A DNA stretch of 64,000 nucleotides from Nocardia niigatensis NBRC 100131. Lineage in GTDB: Bacteria > Actinomycetota > Actinomycetes > Mycobacteriales > Mycobacteriaceae. Positions within the stretch are counted from its first letter, which is position 1. Each line of letters begins with the position of its first letter. The translations under genes and the position numbers were made by a program. The notes beneath the pieces are model-generated. The model searched no databases and was not told where the DNA came from. It saw only the letters and a list, made by a program, of their open reading frames with translations. Location of the stretch: contig NZ_BAGC01000071.1 in NCBI RefSeq assembly GCF_000308655.1, positions 124,001-188,000 on the forward strand, in the 5' to 3' direction. Of the stretch, positions 51,064-60,657 are shown one piece after another.

Positions 51064-52599
51064 GTGACGGACTGGAACGAAGAAGTCGATGTCCTGGTGG
51101 CAGGGTCGGGCGGCGGCCTGGCCGGAGCCTATACGGCGGCCCGCGAGGGGCTGACGGTGGCGGTGGTCGAAGCCACCGACAAGTTCGGCGGGACCACCTC
51201 GTTCTCGGGTGGCGGCGGGGTGTGGTTCCCGTGCAATCCGGTGCTGCAGCGCGCGGGCGTGGACGACACCCTCGAGGACGCGCTCACCTACTTCCGGTCG
51301 GTGGTCGGCGATCGCACCCCGGCCGACATGCAGGAGACCTACATCCGCAATGGCGCAAAGGTCATCGAATACCTGGAGCAGGACGAGGCTTTCGAGTTCC
51401 AGATGTTCCCGTGGCCGGACTACTTCGGCAAGGCGCCGAAGGCGCGGCTGGACGGTAAGCGGCACATCATTCCCGCGCCGTTGCGGGCCGCGAAGCTGGG
51501 CGATCTGAGCGAGTCGGTGCGCGGGCCGCTGGGCACCGACCGGTACGGCGAGCCGCAACCGGACTATCTGATCGGCGGGCGCGCCCTCGTCGGCCGGTTC
51601 CTGCTGGGGCTGTCCAAGTACCCGAATGTCTCGCTGTCTCTGAACACCCCGCTGGTCGAGCTGGTGGCCGAGCACGGCGCGGTGGTCGGCGCGATCGTCG
51701 AACGAGACGGGCAGCGGGTGGCGATCCGGGCCCGCAAGGGCGTGCTGCTCGCCGCCGGCGGTTTCGAGGGCAACGACGAGCTGCGGCAGCGCTACGGTGT
51801 GCCGGGCGTAGCCCGGGACACCATGGGGCCGTGGGGAAATCAGGGCAAGGCGCATGAGGCGGGCATCGCGGTCGGCGCGGACACCGACCTGATGGATCAG
51901 GCGTGGTGGTCGCCGGGCCTGGTGCACCCGGACGGGCGGGCGGCGTTCGCGCTGTGGTTCACCGGCGGCATCTTCGTCAATCAGGCCGGTGAGCGTTTCG
52001 TCAACGAGTCCGCCCCCTACGACCGGCTCGGCCGCGACATCATCGAGCACCTGAACGACGGCTCCGCGACATTGCCCTTCTGGATGGTCTACGACGACGC
52101 CGAGGGCGTCGTGCCGCCCATCAAGGCCAGCAATGTGCCGATGCTCGACGCGGAACGCTACGTCGAGGCCGGTCTGTGGAAGACCGCCGACACCCTCGAG
52201 GGCCTGGCCGCCGAGATCGGCGTTCCCGCCGAGGCGCTGGTGGCGACCGTGGCCCGCTTCAACGAATTCGTGGCCCAGGGCGTGGACCCCGACTTCGGCC
52301 GCGGCGACGAGGCCTACGACCGCGCCTTCTCCAATGGCGAACCGCCGCTCGCCCCGATCGTGAAGGGCCCGTTCCACGCGGCCGCCTTCGGCATCTCCGA
52401 TCTCGGCACCAAGGGCGGACTGCGCACCGACACCGCGGCACGCGTGCTGAATACCGACGGCGAGCCGATTCCGGGCCTGTACGCCGCGGGCAACACCATG
52501 GCCGCGGTCAGCGGCACGGTCTACCCGGGCGGCGGCAATCCGATCGGCGCGTCGGTGCTCTTCAGCCACCTGGCGGCACTCGACATGAGCGGCCGCTAG
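51064..52599 (+). CDS. kstD: 3-ketosteroid delta1-dehydrogenase
   Basis: 511 residues, the size of Rhodococcus KstD1. FAD-binding Rossmann motif VLVAGSGGGLAGAY at the N-terminus. The residues known to be catalytic in KstD1 are present at equivalent places: Tyr120 (WPDYF), Tyr319 (SAPYDRLG), Tyr487 and Gly491 (GTVYPGGGNPIG). It introduces the C1-C2 double bond into 3-ketosteroids. I took GTG 51064 because GGGAG lies 5 bases upstream; GTG 51046 is possible. No other steroid-degradation gene is adjacent. Confidence 0.88.
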   Translation: MTDWNEEVDVLVAGSGGGLAGAYTAAREGLTVAVVEATDKFGGTTSFSGGGGVWFPCNPVLQRAGVDDTLEDALTYFRSVVGDRTPADMQETYIRNGAKVIEYLEQDEAFEFQMFPWPDYFGKAPKARLDGKRHIIPAPLRAAKLGDLSESVRGPLGTDRYGEPQPDYLIGGRALVGRFLLGLSKYPNVSLSLNTPLVELVAEHGAVVGAIVERDGQRVAIRARKGVLLAAGGFEGNDELRQRYGVPGVARDTMGPWGNQGKAHEAGIAVGADTDLMDQAWWSPGLVHPDGRAAFALWFTGGIFVNQAGERFVNESAPYDRLGRDIIEHLNDGSATLPFWMVYDDAEGVVPPIKASNVPMLDAERYVEAGLWKTADTLEGLAAEIGVPAEALVATVARFNEFVAQGVDPDFGRGDEAYDRAFSNGEPPLAPIVKGPFHAAAFGISDLGTKGGLRTDTAARVLNTDGEPIPGLYAAGNTMAAVSGTVYPGGGNPIGASVLFSHLAALDMSGR

Positions 52600-52635
52600 C
52601 GGCTCGTCTCGCCCCGAGTGTGATGCGATGGGCGC

Positions 52636-54189
52636 ATGACGCGAGCGGGATACGACGTGATCGTGGTGGGCGGCGGCCACAACGGCCTGGTGGCCGCCGC
52701 CTACCTGGCCCGGGCCGGGCGTTCGGTGCTGGTGCTCGAACGCCAGGCCCACACCGGTGGCGCGGCCGTGTCCGAGCGGGTGTTCCCGGGCTTCGACGCG
52801 CGGCTGTCGCGCTACTCGTACCTGGTGAGCCTGCTGCCCGAGCGCATCGTGCGGGACCTCGATCTGAGTTTCGAGACCCGCAGGCGGCGCATTTCCTCGT
52901 ATACGCCGATCGGCAACAGCGGACTGCTGGTGGACAACGGTTCCGAGGCCGTCACCCGTGCCAGCTTCGCGCAGGTCACCGGCTCGGAGCGGGATTACGA
53001 AGCGTGGCAGCGCTTCTACGCCATGACCGGCCGGCTGGCCGAGCGGGTCTTCCCGACCCTGACCCAGCCGCTGCCCACCCGCGCCGAATTACAGCGCACG
53101 GTGGACGATTCCGCCGCCTGGGAGGCGATTTTCGAACGGCCCCTGGGTGAATCGGTGGAGTCCGCCTTCGCCGACGACACCGTGCGCGGCGTGGTGCTCA
53201 CCGACGCGCTCATCGGCACCTTCACCCACGCTCACGATCCGACATTGCGGCAGAACCGCTGCTTCCTCTATCACGTGATCGGCGGCGGCACCGGCGACTG
53301 GAACGTCCCCGTCGGCGGCATGGGCGCGCTCACCGACGCACTCGCGGCCGCGGCCCGCAACGCCGGGGCCGAGCTGCGCACCGGATGCACCGTCACCAGC
53401 ATCGAAACCGACGGCGACACCGCCGAAGTGCACTTCCTGCACGGTGATCACGGGCATCTGGTGAGCGCGCGGCACGTGCTGGTGAACGCCGCGCCCCACG
53501 TGCTGGCGGGCCTGCTGGGCGAGTCGGCCGAGAAACCTGAGGGCGCACAGCTGAAGATCAACATGCTGTTGCGTCGACTGCCGAAACTCCGTGACCCGCA
53601 AGTGGATCCGAGCACCGCCTTCGCCGGGACCTTCCACATCGCCGAATCCGCCGAGCAGCTCGAGCGCGCCTACCGGGAAGCGGCGGCCGGCGAACCACCC
53701 TCGGCCCCGCCGTCGGAGATCTACTGCCACACCCTGACCGACCCCACCATCCTCGCGCCCGACCTGAACGCCCGCGGCTTCCACACCCTCACCCTGTTCG
53801 GACTGCACACGCCCGCACGGCTTTTCGCCGACGATCCGCGTGGCGCTAAGCACCGCCTGGTGGACGCCACACTGGCGCAATTGGATTCGGTCCTGGCCGA
53901 ACCCATCCGCGACTGCCTCGCTCTCGACGGCGAGGGCAACCCGTGCCTGGAGGCCCGCACCCCCGTCGAACTCGAACGTGAGATCGGCATGCCCGGCGGC
54001 CACATCTTCCACACGGACCTGTCCTTTCCCTACCGCGCCGACGACGCCGGCGACACCCCCGCCGCGCGCTGGGGCGTCGCCACCGGGCACCGCAATGTCC
54101 TGATCTGCGGCGCGGGCGCGGTCCGCGGCGGCGGCGTCAGCGGCATCGGCGGCCACAATGCCGCCATGGCCGTCCTCGAACAGGGCTGA
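52636..54189 (+). CDS. FAD-dependent oxidoreductase, PYROXD2/phytoene-desaturase-like
   Basis: 517 residues. N-terminal dinucleotide motif VIVVGGGHNGLVAAAYLARAG and the GG doublet HTGGAAVSERVFPGF, followed by an amine-oxidase-type fold and a C-terminal FAD segment GAGAVRGGGVSGIGGHNAA. The closest named type is PYROXD2-like oxidoreductase. The substrate is unknown. ATG 52636, 36 bp after kstD, so the two are likely co-transcribed. Confidence 0.82.
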   Translation: MTRAGYDVIVVGGGHNGLVAAAYLARAGRSVLVLERQAHTGGAAVSERVFPGFDARLSRYSYLVSLLPERIVRDLDLSFETRRRRISSYTPIGNSGLLVDNGSEAVTRASFAQVTGSERDYEAWQRFYAMTGRLAERVFPTLTQPLPTRAELQRTVDDSAAWEAIFERPLGESVESAFADDTVRGVVLTDALIGTFTHAHDPTLRQNRCFLYHVIGGGTGDWNVPVGGMGALTDALAAAARNAGAELRTGCTVTSIETDGDTAEVHFLHGDHGHLVSARHVLVNAAPHVLAGLLGESAEKPEGAQLKINMLLRRLPKLRDPQVDPSTAFAGTFHIAESAEQLERAYREAAAGEPPSAPPSEIYCHTLTDPTILAPDLNARGFHTLTLFGLHTPARLFADDPRGAKHRLVDATLAQLDSVLAEPIRDCLALDGEGNPCLEARTPVELEREIGMPGGHIFHTDLSFPYRADDAGDTPAARWGVATGHRNVLICGAGAVRGGGVSGIGGHNAAMAVLEQG

Positions 54190-54196
54190 CCCGGGT

Positions 54197-54673
54197 TCAG
54201 TCCAGTTCGCCGTGTTCCGCGTCCCAGCGGGCGCGGGCCGCGGCCACCGCGTCCATGTGCGCGCGGGACCAGTCGGCCAGATAGAACGCGACCTCGGCGA
54301 GGCTCTCACCCATCTCGGTGAGCCGGTACTCCACCTGGGGCGGAATGGTCGGGTAGGCAGTGCGCTCCAGGAACCCGTCGCGCAGCAGCCGCTTCGTGGT
54401 GAGCGTGAGCATGCGCTGCGAGATGCCGGGCACGGCGCGCTGGAGCTCGCCGAACCGGCGCACGCCCTTGCGCAGTTCGACCAGCACCTGCACGGTCCAT
54501 TTGTCGCCGATCCGGTCCAGGGTGTCGCGGATGCCGCAGTTGTCATCGCCACACGGCCCGGTGGGGACGGACGCCGTGACCTGTTCGGTAACAGCGGTGT
54601 TCGTGACTGACAGCGAAGTGCCTTCTTCCCAGGTCGGGGCGGTCGTCGGATGCTCGGTCAGGTCGTGGTCCAC
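54197..54673 (-). CDS. HxlR family transcriptional regulator
   Basis: The HxlR winged helix spans the core (TLDRIGDKWTVQVLVELRKG, then GISQRMLTLTTKRL, then PPQVEYRLTEMG). A CGDDNCGI segment precedes the domain, with two cysteines that could sense redox or electrophiles. The start is uncertain: GTG 54673 gives 158 residues but leaves only 27 bp to the divergent gene. A CTG at 54613 has AAGAAGG 7 bases upstream and gives about 138 residues. There is no ATG before the domain. It likely controls the divergent NmrA-like gene. Confidence 0.82.
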   Translation of the reverse strand: MDHDLTEHPTTAPTWEEGTSLSVTNTAVTEQVTASVPTGPCGDDNCGIRDTLDRIGDKWTVQVLVELRKGVRRFGELQRAVPGISQRMLTLTTKRLLRDGFLERTAYPTIPPQVEYRLTEMGESLAEVAFYLADWSRAHMDAVAAARARWDAEHGELD

Positions 54674-54700
54674 GACCTTCTCAACGCAAGGAGTAGCGCA

Positions 54701-55603
54701 ATGATTCTCGTGACCGGCGTTTCCGGCGCTCTGGGCGGACTGGTGCTGGCGGGCCTGCGGGCGCAGCCGGATCTGGAGGTGGTGGCGGGCACCAGCTCTC
54801 GTGACGCCGCCCGGCTTCCGGACGGCACCACCCGGCGCATCGACTTCGACGATCCCGCCTCCCTCACCGCGGGCTTCGACGGTGTGGACACGCTGGTGTT
54901 CATCTCCGCCGGATACGCCGAGGACGATGTGGTGACGGCCCGCCACGGCGCGGTCGTGGCGGCCGCTGCCGCCGCCGGCGTGCGGCACGTGATCTACACC
55001 GGCATCTCGGCGTCGGCCCTGCACACCACCATCGCCCTCCCGCACCTGTGGACCGAGAAGCAGCTGGCCGCAGCGCCTTTCGCGGTGACGGTGCTGCGCA
55101 ACGGGTTCTACAGCGAGCTGCCGGTGGGGCTGGCCGCCGGTGCGGCCGAATCCGCCGCCGCCACCGGCGTTTTCGCCGCGCCGTTCGGCACCGGCCGCTT
55201 CTCGGGAGTCGCGCGCGAGGATCTGGCCGAGGTCGCGGTACGGGTGGCCGCCGAGGTCGAGCGCGACCTGCGCGCCGGAACGGCCGGCCCGCACGCCGGC
55301 CGCACCTACGAGCTGGAGGGGGTGGCCTCGGTCAGCGGCGCGGAGATCGCCGGGGTGCTGAGCGAATCCCTCGGCCGCCCGGTCGAATACCGGGATGTGC
55401 CGCTCACCGAGCTGCGTGACAGTCTGCTCGGCGGCGGCCTCGAGCCGTATCGCATCGGGCACACGGTATCGCTGTTCTCCAACCTGAAGGCCGGCTTCCT
55501 GCACGCCACCGGGAGCGATCTGCCCGCCCTGCTGTCCGGCGCCCCGCGCCCGCTCCGCGACGAGATCGTGGCCGCGATCAGCGGACCGGCAGCAGCTGGG
55601 TGA
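54701..55603 (+). CDS. NAD(P)-binding NmrA-like reductase (QOR2-like)
   Basis: 300 residues, atypical short-chain dehydrogenase of the NmrA/QOR2 type: VTGVSGALGGLVLAGL nucleotide motif at the N-terminus, YTGISAS, and a C-terminal domain. In other bacteria this pairing (HxlR regulator divergent from a QOR2-like reductase) is linked to quinone/electrophile response. ATG 54701 follows AAGGAGTAGCGCA. Its 3' end overlaps the convergent methyltransferase gene by 26 bp. Confidence 0.83.
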   Translation: MILVTGVSGALGGLVLAGLRAQPDLEVVAGTSSRDAARLPDGTTRRIDFDDPASLTAGFDGVDTLVFISAGYAEDDVVTARHGAVVAAAAAAGVRHVIYTGISASALHTTIALPHLWTEKQLAAAPFAVTVLRNGFYSELPVGLAAGAAESAAATGVFAAPFGTGRFSGVAREDLAEVAVRVAAEVERDLRAGTAGPHAGRTYELEGVASVSGAEIAGVLSESLGRPVEYRDVPLTELRDSLLGGGLEPYRIGHTVSLFSNLKAGFLHATGSDLPALLSGAPRPLRDEIVAAISGPAAAG

Positions 55604-56222
55604 CCCGCCACAGGCGGCGCGGCAGCTCACCCTCCTCGAAGGACTGGCGTTCGCGCAGCTCCCAGCCGGCGGCGAGGGCCTCGACGAGTTCCGCGGAGAA
55701 GAAGTGCACCGCGAACCCGCCGTGCTCGTAGATGTCGTCACCGAGGGCCTTGCCGCTGCCGAAGTGGGCGTCGTCGGTGGTGCGGACGGTGTAGACGAAG
55801 GCGCCGCCGGGTTTGAGCACCCGGCGGATCTCGGTGACCAGGTCGCGGATCTCCTGGGTGCTGAGGTTCATGCACAGCAGCATGTGCGCGTACACCGCGT
55901 CCACGCTGCGGTAGGGCAGCGGAATCGGCTGGCGGACATCGTGTTCCAGGGTGCGGACCCGGCCGCCGGCGCCCTCGGCGTCCGCCCGCGCCCGCAGCTG
56001 CGCCAGCGCGACGGCACTGAAATCGGTGGCCGTCACCCGAAAACCCTGGCGCGTTAGGAAGAGTGCGTCCCGGCCGTGACCCGCGCCCAGCTCCAGCACG
56101 TCACGGGCCCCGCGCTCGCGGAACAGCCGGGCCGCGTAGACCGCGGCCTCCGACGGCTCGTCACCGTACATCTCCGGATGCGTGCGGTAGGTGCGCTGCC
56201 AGTGCTCGTGCTGGTCGCTCAT
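55578..56222 (-). CDS. Class I SAM-dependent methyltransferase
   Basis: 214 residues with VLELGAGHGRDALFLTRQGF (motif I), TDFSAVAL (motif II) and LKPGGAFVYTVR. The leading WQRTYRTHPEMYG resembles thiopurine/tellurite-type (TehB-like) methyltransferases; the substrate is not established. ATG 56222. Confidence 0.83.
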   Translation of the reverse strand: MSDQHEHWQRTYRTHPEMYGDEPSEAAVYAARLFRERGARDVLELGAGHGRDALFLTRQGFRVTATDFSAVALAQLRARADAEGAGGRVRTLEHDVRQPIPLPYRSVDAVYAHMLLCMNLSTQEIRDLVTEIRRVLKPGGAFVYTVRTTDDAHFGSGKALGDDIYEHGGFAVHFFSAELVEALAAGWELRERQSFEEGELPRRLWRVTQLLPVR

Positions 56223-56293
56223 GCCTCCAATCATGTCCGACCGGCGGCGGAATGGGACCGGGAGGCGCGACGGGGCAGAAATGTCCGACAGGG

Positions 56294-57211
56294 CTAGGAG
56301 GTGCGGCGGCCGTCCGCGCCCTGCTGGCCCATGATGTCCGAGCAGCAGCGGATGAAGTACCGCAGGACCGGATCGGTCTCGGAGGCGTCCGGCCACACCA
56401 CCGCCACGCGGGAGGGTCCGATGCCGTGCACGGGCCGGAACACCACGCCCGGATATTCGGTGCGTGCGGTGGAGGCGGGGGTGAAGCTCACGCCGAAGCC
56501 ATTGGCGATGGCGCGCAACCATTCCTCGGTATTGCGGGCGATGGCCCCGATGATGGCGGTGTCGGCGGGCCGGGAGTCCAGGCCCATCCAATAGTCGCGC
56601 CACCAACCGGTTTCCGCGGGCGAGGCCACATACGGCTCGTCCCACAGCTCCCGGAAGGCGATGTCCGAACGCTGGGCCAGCGGATGGTCCTCGGCCAGCG
56701 CGATCCAGCGCGGCTCGGCGAACAGCTCCCGCAGGTGGTACTCGTCCTGGCCCGGAAAAGGCAGGCGCAGCAGGGCGACATCGACATCGCCCTCGTCCAG
56801 CCCGGCGGTCGGGTCGGTCCAGCCGCCCTGGTGCAGATCGACCTGCCAGTCCGGGTGCAGGCGGTGGAAGACCCGGATGATCTCCGGAATGTGGCTGTCG
56901 GCAGCACTGTTCACGCAGCCCAGCCGCAGCACCCGGGAGGCGCGGCTGGCATCGCTCTTGGTGTCGCGCAGAATCCGGTCCCAGGACGCCAGCAGCGCCG
57001 GCACCTGCTCGGCGAGCACCTTGCCGGCGGCGGTCAGTGTCCAGCCCGCGCGGGAACGAATGAACAGCTCCACACCCAGCTGCTGTTCCAGCTGTTTGAT
57101 CTGGGTCGCCAGCGCTGGCTGCGCGACATGTAGTCGCTGCGCCGCCCGCGGCAGGTGCTCCGCGTCCGCGACTGCCAGGAAGTAACGCAGCAGTCGCGTA
57201 TCGATATCCAT
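56294..57211 (-). CDS. LysR family transcriptional regulator
   Basis: 305 residues. LysR HTH at 1-60 (RYFLAVADAEHLPRAAQRLH, VAQPALATQIKQLE) and a substrate-binding domain from about 90. The target is unknown: the neighbouring SGNH gene runs in the same direction upstream and no divergent enzyme is present. Confidence 0.88.
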   Translation of the reverse strand: MDIDTRLLRYFLAVADAEHLPRAAQRLHVAQPALATQIKQLEQQLGVELFIRSRAGWTLTAAGKVLAEQVPALLASWDRILRDTKSDASRASRVLRLGCVNSAADSHIPEIIRVFHRLHPDWQVDLHQGGWTDPTAGLDEGDVDVALLRLPFPGQDEYHLRELFAEPRWIALAEDHPLAQRSDIAFRELWDEPYVASPAETGWWRDYWMGLDSRPADTAIIGAIARNTEEWLRAIANGFGVSFTPASTARTEYPGVVFRPVHGIGPSRVAVVWPDASETDPVLRYFIRCCSDIMGQQGADGRRTS

Positions 57212-57277
57212 GCCACCAGGTTAGGAAGAGGGCAACCAGTAGGCATACCCCATGGCTTGGAAGGCGGGATTCGGAGG

Positions 57278-57904
57278 TCAGCGCACCACCGGCAGTTCCG
57301 AGCCCGGATCGGCCAGCCAGAGCAGCCAGTGCGGCGCGAGCAGGGCGGCGAACTCGTCGTAGCCGGGCGCGCCGGGATGGAAGCCGTCGCCGGCGGCGAT
57401 GTCGCGCATCCAGATCTGGTTCTCGCGCAACGGCTGATGCGCCCGCAGGTAGGGCACCTTGGCTTCCTCGCACAGGCCGGCGTAGCCGCCGTCCAGCACC
57501 AGCAGCCGGGCATTGTGCTCGTCGTCCACATTCGGCGGCGGCGCGACCACCATTGCCCGCCAGCCCTTTTCCCGCGCCCGGCGCAGCATGTCGGCCAGAT
57601 TGCGCAGCGACTCACCGGGATCGACGCGAGGACGGCCGTCCTCGAGCTGGGTGTCGTTGACGCCGGTGGAGATCACCACCCGGCAGTCCGCGCCCGCGGG
57701 CAGCCGCGGCGTGCACTCGGCCTCCCAGCGCGCGCATAGCTCCGTGCTGTTCTCCCGGCGGATCCCGAGGTTGTAGTAGGTCAGCGGTTGTCCGGCCGCC
57801 GTGGCCCGGGCCGCGAGCCGGCCCGCCCAGCCCAGGCATTTCTGATCACCGACTCCGGCGACGAAGGACTCACCGACGAAACAGACACGGAGATCGAGCG
57901 CCAC
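57278..57904 (-). CDS. SGNH/GDSL-type hydrolase
   Basis: 208 residues. Block I FVGESFVAGVGD contains the nucleophile serine, block II has NLGIR, block III STGVND carries the oxyanion Asn, and block V D-x-x-HPG (GDGFHPGAPGY) gives the Asp/His. Without a signal peptide from this start, it is probably a cytosolic esterase. GTG 57904 has GAGGA upstream; longer in-frame starts exist but lack the family's usual N-terminus. Confidence 0.8.
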   Translation of the reverse strand: MALDLRVCFVGESFVAGVGDQKCLGWAGRLAARATAAGQPLTYYNLGIRRENSTELCARWEAECTPRLPAGADCRVVISTGVNDTQLEDGRPRVDPGESLRNLADMLRRAREKGWRAMVVAPPPNVDDEHNARLLVLDGGYAGLCEEAKVPYLRAHQPLRENQIWMRDIAAGDGFHPGAPGYDEFAALLAPHWLLWLADPGSELPVVR

Positions 57905-58137
57905 GGCCAGATCCTCGCACGGCCGGTCACGATCGATCAAAGACTCGCATCGAGCCGGAATCACCGGCAGGCCGCAGGGAGGTGGAGGCGGTCGCGGAGC
58001 GGAGCGGAGGGGTGAATCAGACACTGTTACGGTTACGGCGTGTTGGGTGGTCGGTGATGCCGTCGCCTGCCGCATACTCACACCGAGCCGACCATGGGAC
58101 CACAGCCGTTCCCACGATCCGAAAGCGCGAATAGGAC

Positions 58138-60594
58138 ATGCGAGTCGACGGGCGGGAGATTCCCGTCTCCGGCAGCCTGCTGCAGCCGCGGATCCGCCGG
58201 ACCACCGACATTCTGCGCGTTGTGCTGTCCGCGTTGTCGGTGGTTATCGTCATCGCCGGATCGCTGATCACCAGGCCGCAGTGGGAGGCGCTGGAGCGAT
58301 CGGTCTCCGGCATCGTGGGGTTCCTGACACCGGAACAGTCCAACCTGGTCTACATCGTCTACGGCATCGCCATTCTCGGCCTGCCCTTCGCCATCCTGGT
58401 GCGGCTGGTGCTGCGCCGGCAGTGGAAACTGCTGGCGGGCTTCATCTCCGCGGGCCTGATCGCACTGGGCCTGTTCTCCATCACCGGCACCGGCTTCTCC
58501 GCGCCGCGCTGGCATCTGTCGGAACCCGGGCAGGTCAATACCTTTCTGTCGCAGTTCCTCGACGATCCGCGCTGGATCGCCATGCTGGCCGCGACGCTCA
58601 CCGTGGCCAGCCCGTGGCTGCCCGCGCGAGCGCGGCGGTGGTGGTGGACGCTGCTGCTGGCGTTCGTGCCCATCCACCTGTTCGTGTCGCTGGTGGTGCC
58701 CGCCCGGGCCGCGCTGGGCCTGGTGGTGGGCTGGCTGGTGGGCGCGGTCATCGTGCTGGTGGTCGGCACGCCGGCGCTGGAAGTGCCGCTGGAGGCGGCG
58801 GTGCGGGTGCTGGCCCAGCGCGGCTTCCGGGTGACCGCCTTCAAGGTGCTGCGCCCGGCCGCCCGTGGGCCACTGGTGCTTTCGGCGAGTACGGTGCCGC
58901 AGCCGGAGCTGGGCGCGTCGCCCGACGACACGCCCGCGGGCGCCGAGACCGCGCGGGAATCCGGTGAATCCCGCTCGCCGGACAATGAATTGATCATCGA
59001 GATGTACGGCGCGAACCAGCGCAGCCGCGGCATGCTGCAGCAGCTCAGGCGCTGGCTGACCATTCGCAGCGGCGAGTACCCGGCGCCCTTCGCGTCCATG
59101 CGGCGCGCGGTCGAGCATCGGGCGCTGATGGGTTTCGCCATCGCCGATCTGGGCCTGGCCAGCAACAAGCCGCTCACGGTCGCGGCCCTGGACCGCGGCT
59201 GGATGGTGTACGCGCACACCGTGCCCCAGGGCCGGCCACTGGCCGCCGCCAACGGGGAGCCGACGCTGACCCGGGTGTGGCAGGCGCTGCACAGCATGCA
59301 CCAGGCCCAGATCTCGCACGGCGAGCTGCGCGCCGAGGAGATCCGGGTCCTCGACGACGGCACCGTGCTGTTCGGCGGGTTCGTGCAGTCCGAATTCGGC
59401 GCCTACCAGGCGCGTTTCGACTCCGACGTGGCCCAGCTGCTGCTGTCCTCCGCGGGCCTGTTCGGGGTGGGCCCGGCGGTGCGCACCGCGCTCGAGGTGC
59501 TGGACAAGCAGGCGGTGCTGGACGCCTCGGCCCGGCTCACCAAGACCGCGGTGCCCAATCACGTCCGCAAGGCCGTGCCGGACGCGGGCGAGGTGATGAA
59601 GGACATCCGCGCCGAGGTGGCCGCCCAGACCGGGCAGGACAAGATCGAGGCCGCGCAGATCACCCGCTTCTCGCGCAACCAGATCATCCAGCTGGTGCTG
59701 CTCATCGGCCTGGTGTACGTGGCCTATCCGTACATCAGCGCGGTCCCGACCTTCGCCTCGGAACTGCGCAACCTGAACTGGGGCTGGGCGCTGCTGGGGC
59801 TGACCGTGTCCGCCCTGACCTATGTGGGCGCGGCAATGGCGCTGTGGGCGTGCGCCTCCGAGGCGGTCGGGTTCCGCAACCTGCTGCTCATGCAGATCGC
59901 CAATACCTTCGCCGCGACCACCACTCCCGCCGGCGTGGGCGGTCTGGCGCTGAGCGTGCGGTTCCTGCAGAAGGGTGGGCTGGGTGCGGTGCGGGCCACC
60001 GCCACGGTCGCCCTGCAGCAGACGGTGCAGGTGGTGACCCACGTGATCCTGCTGCTGATCTTCGGCGCACTGGCCGGAACCTCCACGAACCTGTCGCATT
60101 TCGTGCCCAACGCCACCGTGCTGTACCTGGTGGCGGGCGCCCTGCTGGGCCTGCTCGGCGCGACCATGTTCGTCCCCAAGGTCCGCAAATGGCTGCTCAA
60201 CGAGGTGCGGCCGCAGCTGGCGGACGTGCTGGCCCAGCTGAAGGATCTGGCCCGGCGGCCGGGCCGGCTGGCCATGATCGTGGGCGGCTCCGCCACCACC
60301 ACGCTGGGCATGGCGCTGGCGCTGTGGGCGAGCATCGAAGCCTTCGGCGGCAGTACGACTTTCGTGACCGTCACCATCGTCACCATGATCGGCGGCACCC
60401 TGGCCTCGGCCGCCCCCACCCCCGGCGGCGTCGGCGCCGTGGAGGCCGCCCTCATCGGTGGTCTGGCCGCGTTCGGCGTCTCGGCGGGGATCGCCGTCCC
60501 CGCCGTCCTGCTCTACCGCGTGCTGACCTGCTGGCTGCCGGTGTTCTGCGGCTGGCCGATCATGCGCTGGCTCACCGCCAGGGACATGATCTGA
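58138..60594 (+). CDS. Flippase-like membrane protein (lysylphosphatidylglycerol synthase TM region) with pseudokinase-like middle
   Basis: 818 residues in three parts: an N-terminal block of six membrane helices (about 20-230), a soluble region (about 240-500) with kinase-like traces (ISHGELRAEEIRVLDDGTV near residue 392, where a kinase has HGDL..N, and no intact DFG), and a C-terminal UPF0104/LPG-synthase-TM domain (about 510-818) with TTTPAGVGGLALSVRF. The last domain is of the type in MprF-like lipid flippases. The soluble part looks like a degenerate protein-kinase fold. Probably envelope-related lipid transport; inferred only. ATG 58138. Confidence 0.75.
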   Translation: MRVDGREIPVSGSLLQPRIRRTTDILRVVLSALSVVIVIAGSLITRPQWEALERSVSGIVGFLTPEQSNLVYIVYGIAILGLPFAILVRLVLRRQWKLLAGFISAGLIALGLFSITGTGFSAPRWHLSEPGQVNTFLSQFLDDPRWIAMLAATLTVASPWLPARARRWWWTLLLAFVPIHLFVSLVVPARAALGLVVGWLVGAVIVLVVGTPALEVPLEAAVRVLAQRGFRVTAFKVLRPAARGPLVLSASTVPQPELGASPDDTPAGAETARESGESRSPDNELIIEMYGANQRSRGMLQQLRRWLTIRSGEYPAPFASMRRAVEHRALMGFAIADLGLASNKPLTVAALDRGWMVYAHTVPQGRPLAAANGEPTLTRVWQALHSMHQAQISHGELRAEEIRVLDDGTVLFGGFVQSEFGAYQARFDSDVAQLLLSSAGLFGVGPAVRTALEVLDKQAVLDASARLTKTAVPNHVRKAVPDAGEVMKDIRAEVAAQTGQDKIEAAQITRFSRNQIIQLVLLIGLVYVAYPYISAVPTFASELRNLNWGWALLGLTVSALTYVGAAMALWACASEAVGFRNLLLMQIANTFAATTTPAGVGGLALSVRFLQKGGLGAVRATATVALQQTVQVVTHVILLLIFGALAGTSTNLSHFVPNATVLYLVAGALLGLLGATMFVPKVRKWLLNEVRPQLADVLAQLKDLARRPGRLAMIVGGSATTTLGMALALWASIEAFGGSTTFVTVTIVTMIGGTLASAAPTPGGVGAVEAALIGGLAAFGVSAGIAVPAVLLYRVLTCWLPVFCGWPIMRWLTARDMI

Positions 60595-60613
60595 GCATCG
60601 GCCACTCCTAGCA

Positions 60614-60645
60614 CTCGCGCCCGTTGCGGTGGCAACGGGCGCGAG
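60614..60645. terminator. Bidirectional hairpin terminator
   Basis: Perfect 14-bp stem (60614-60627 with 60632-60645) with a GGTG loop in the 63-bp gap between the convergent flippase-like and acyl-CoA ligase genes. Confidence 0.82.
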
Positions 60646-60657
60646 AGAGAACCGGGG

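Noticed and set aside
54674..55741. Long N-terminal extension of the HxlR frame
   Set aside because: It runs antisense through the NmrA-like gene and has no domain; only the last 140-160 codons form a known family.
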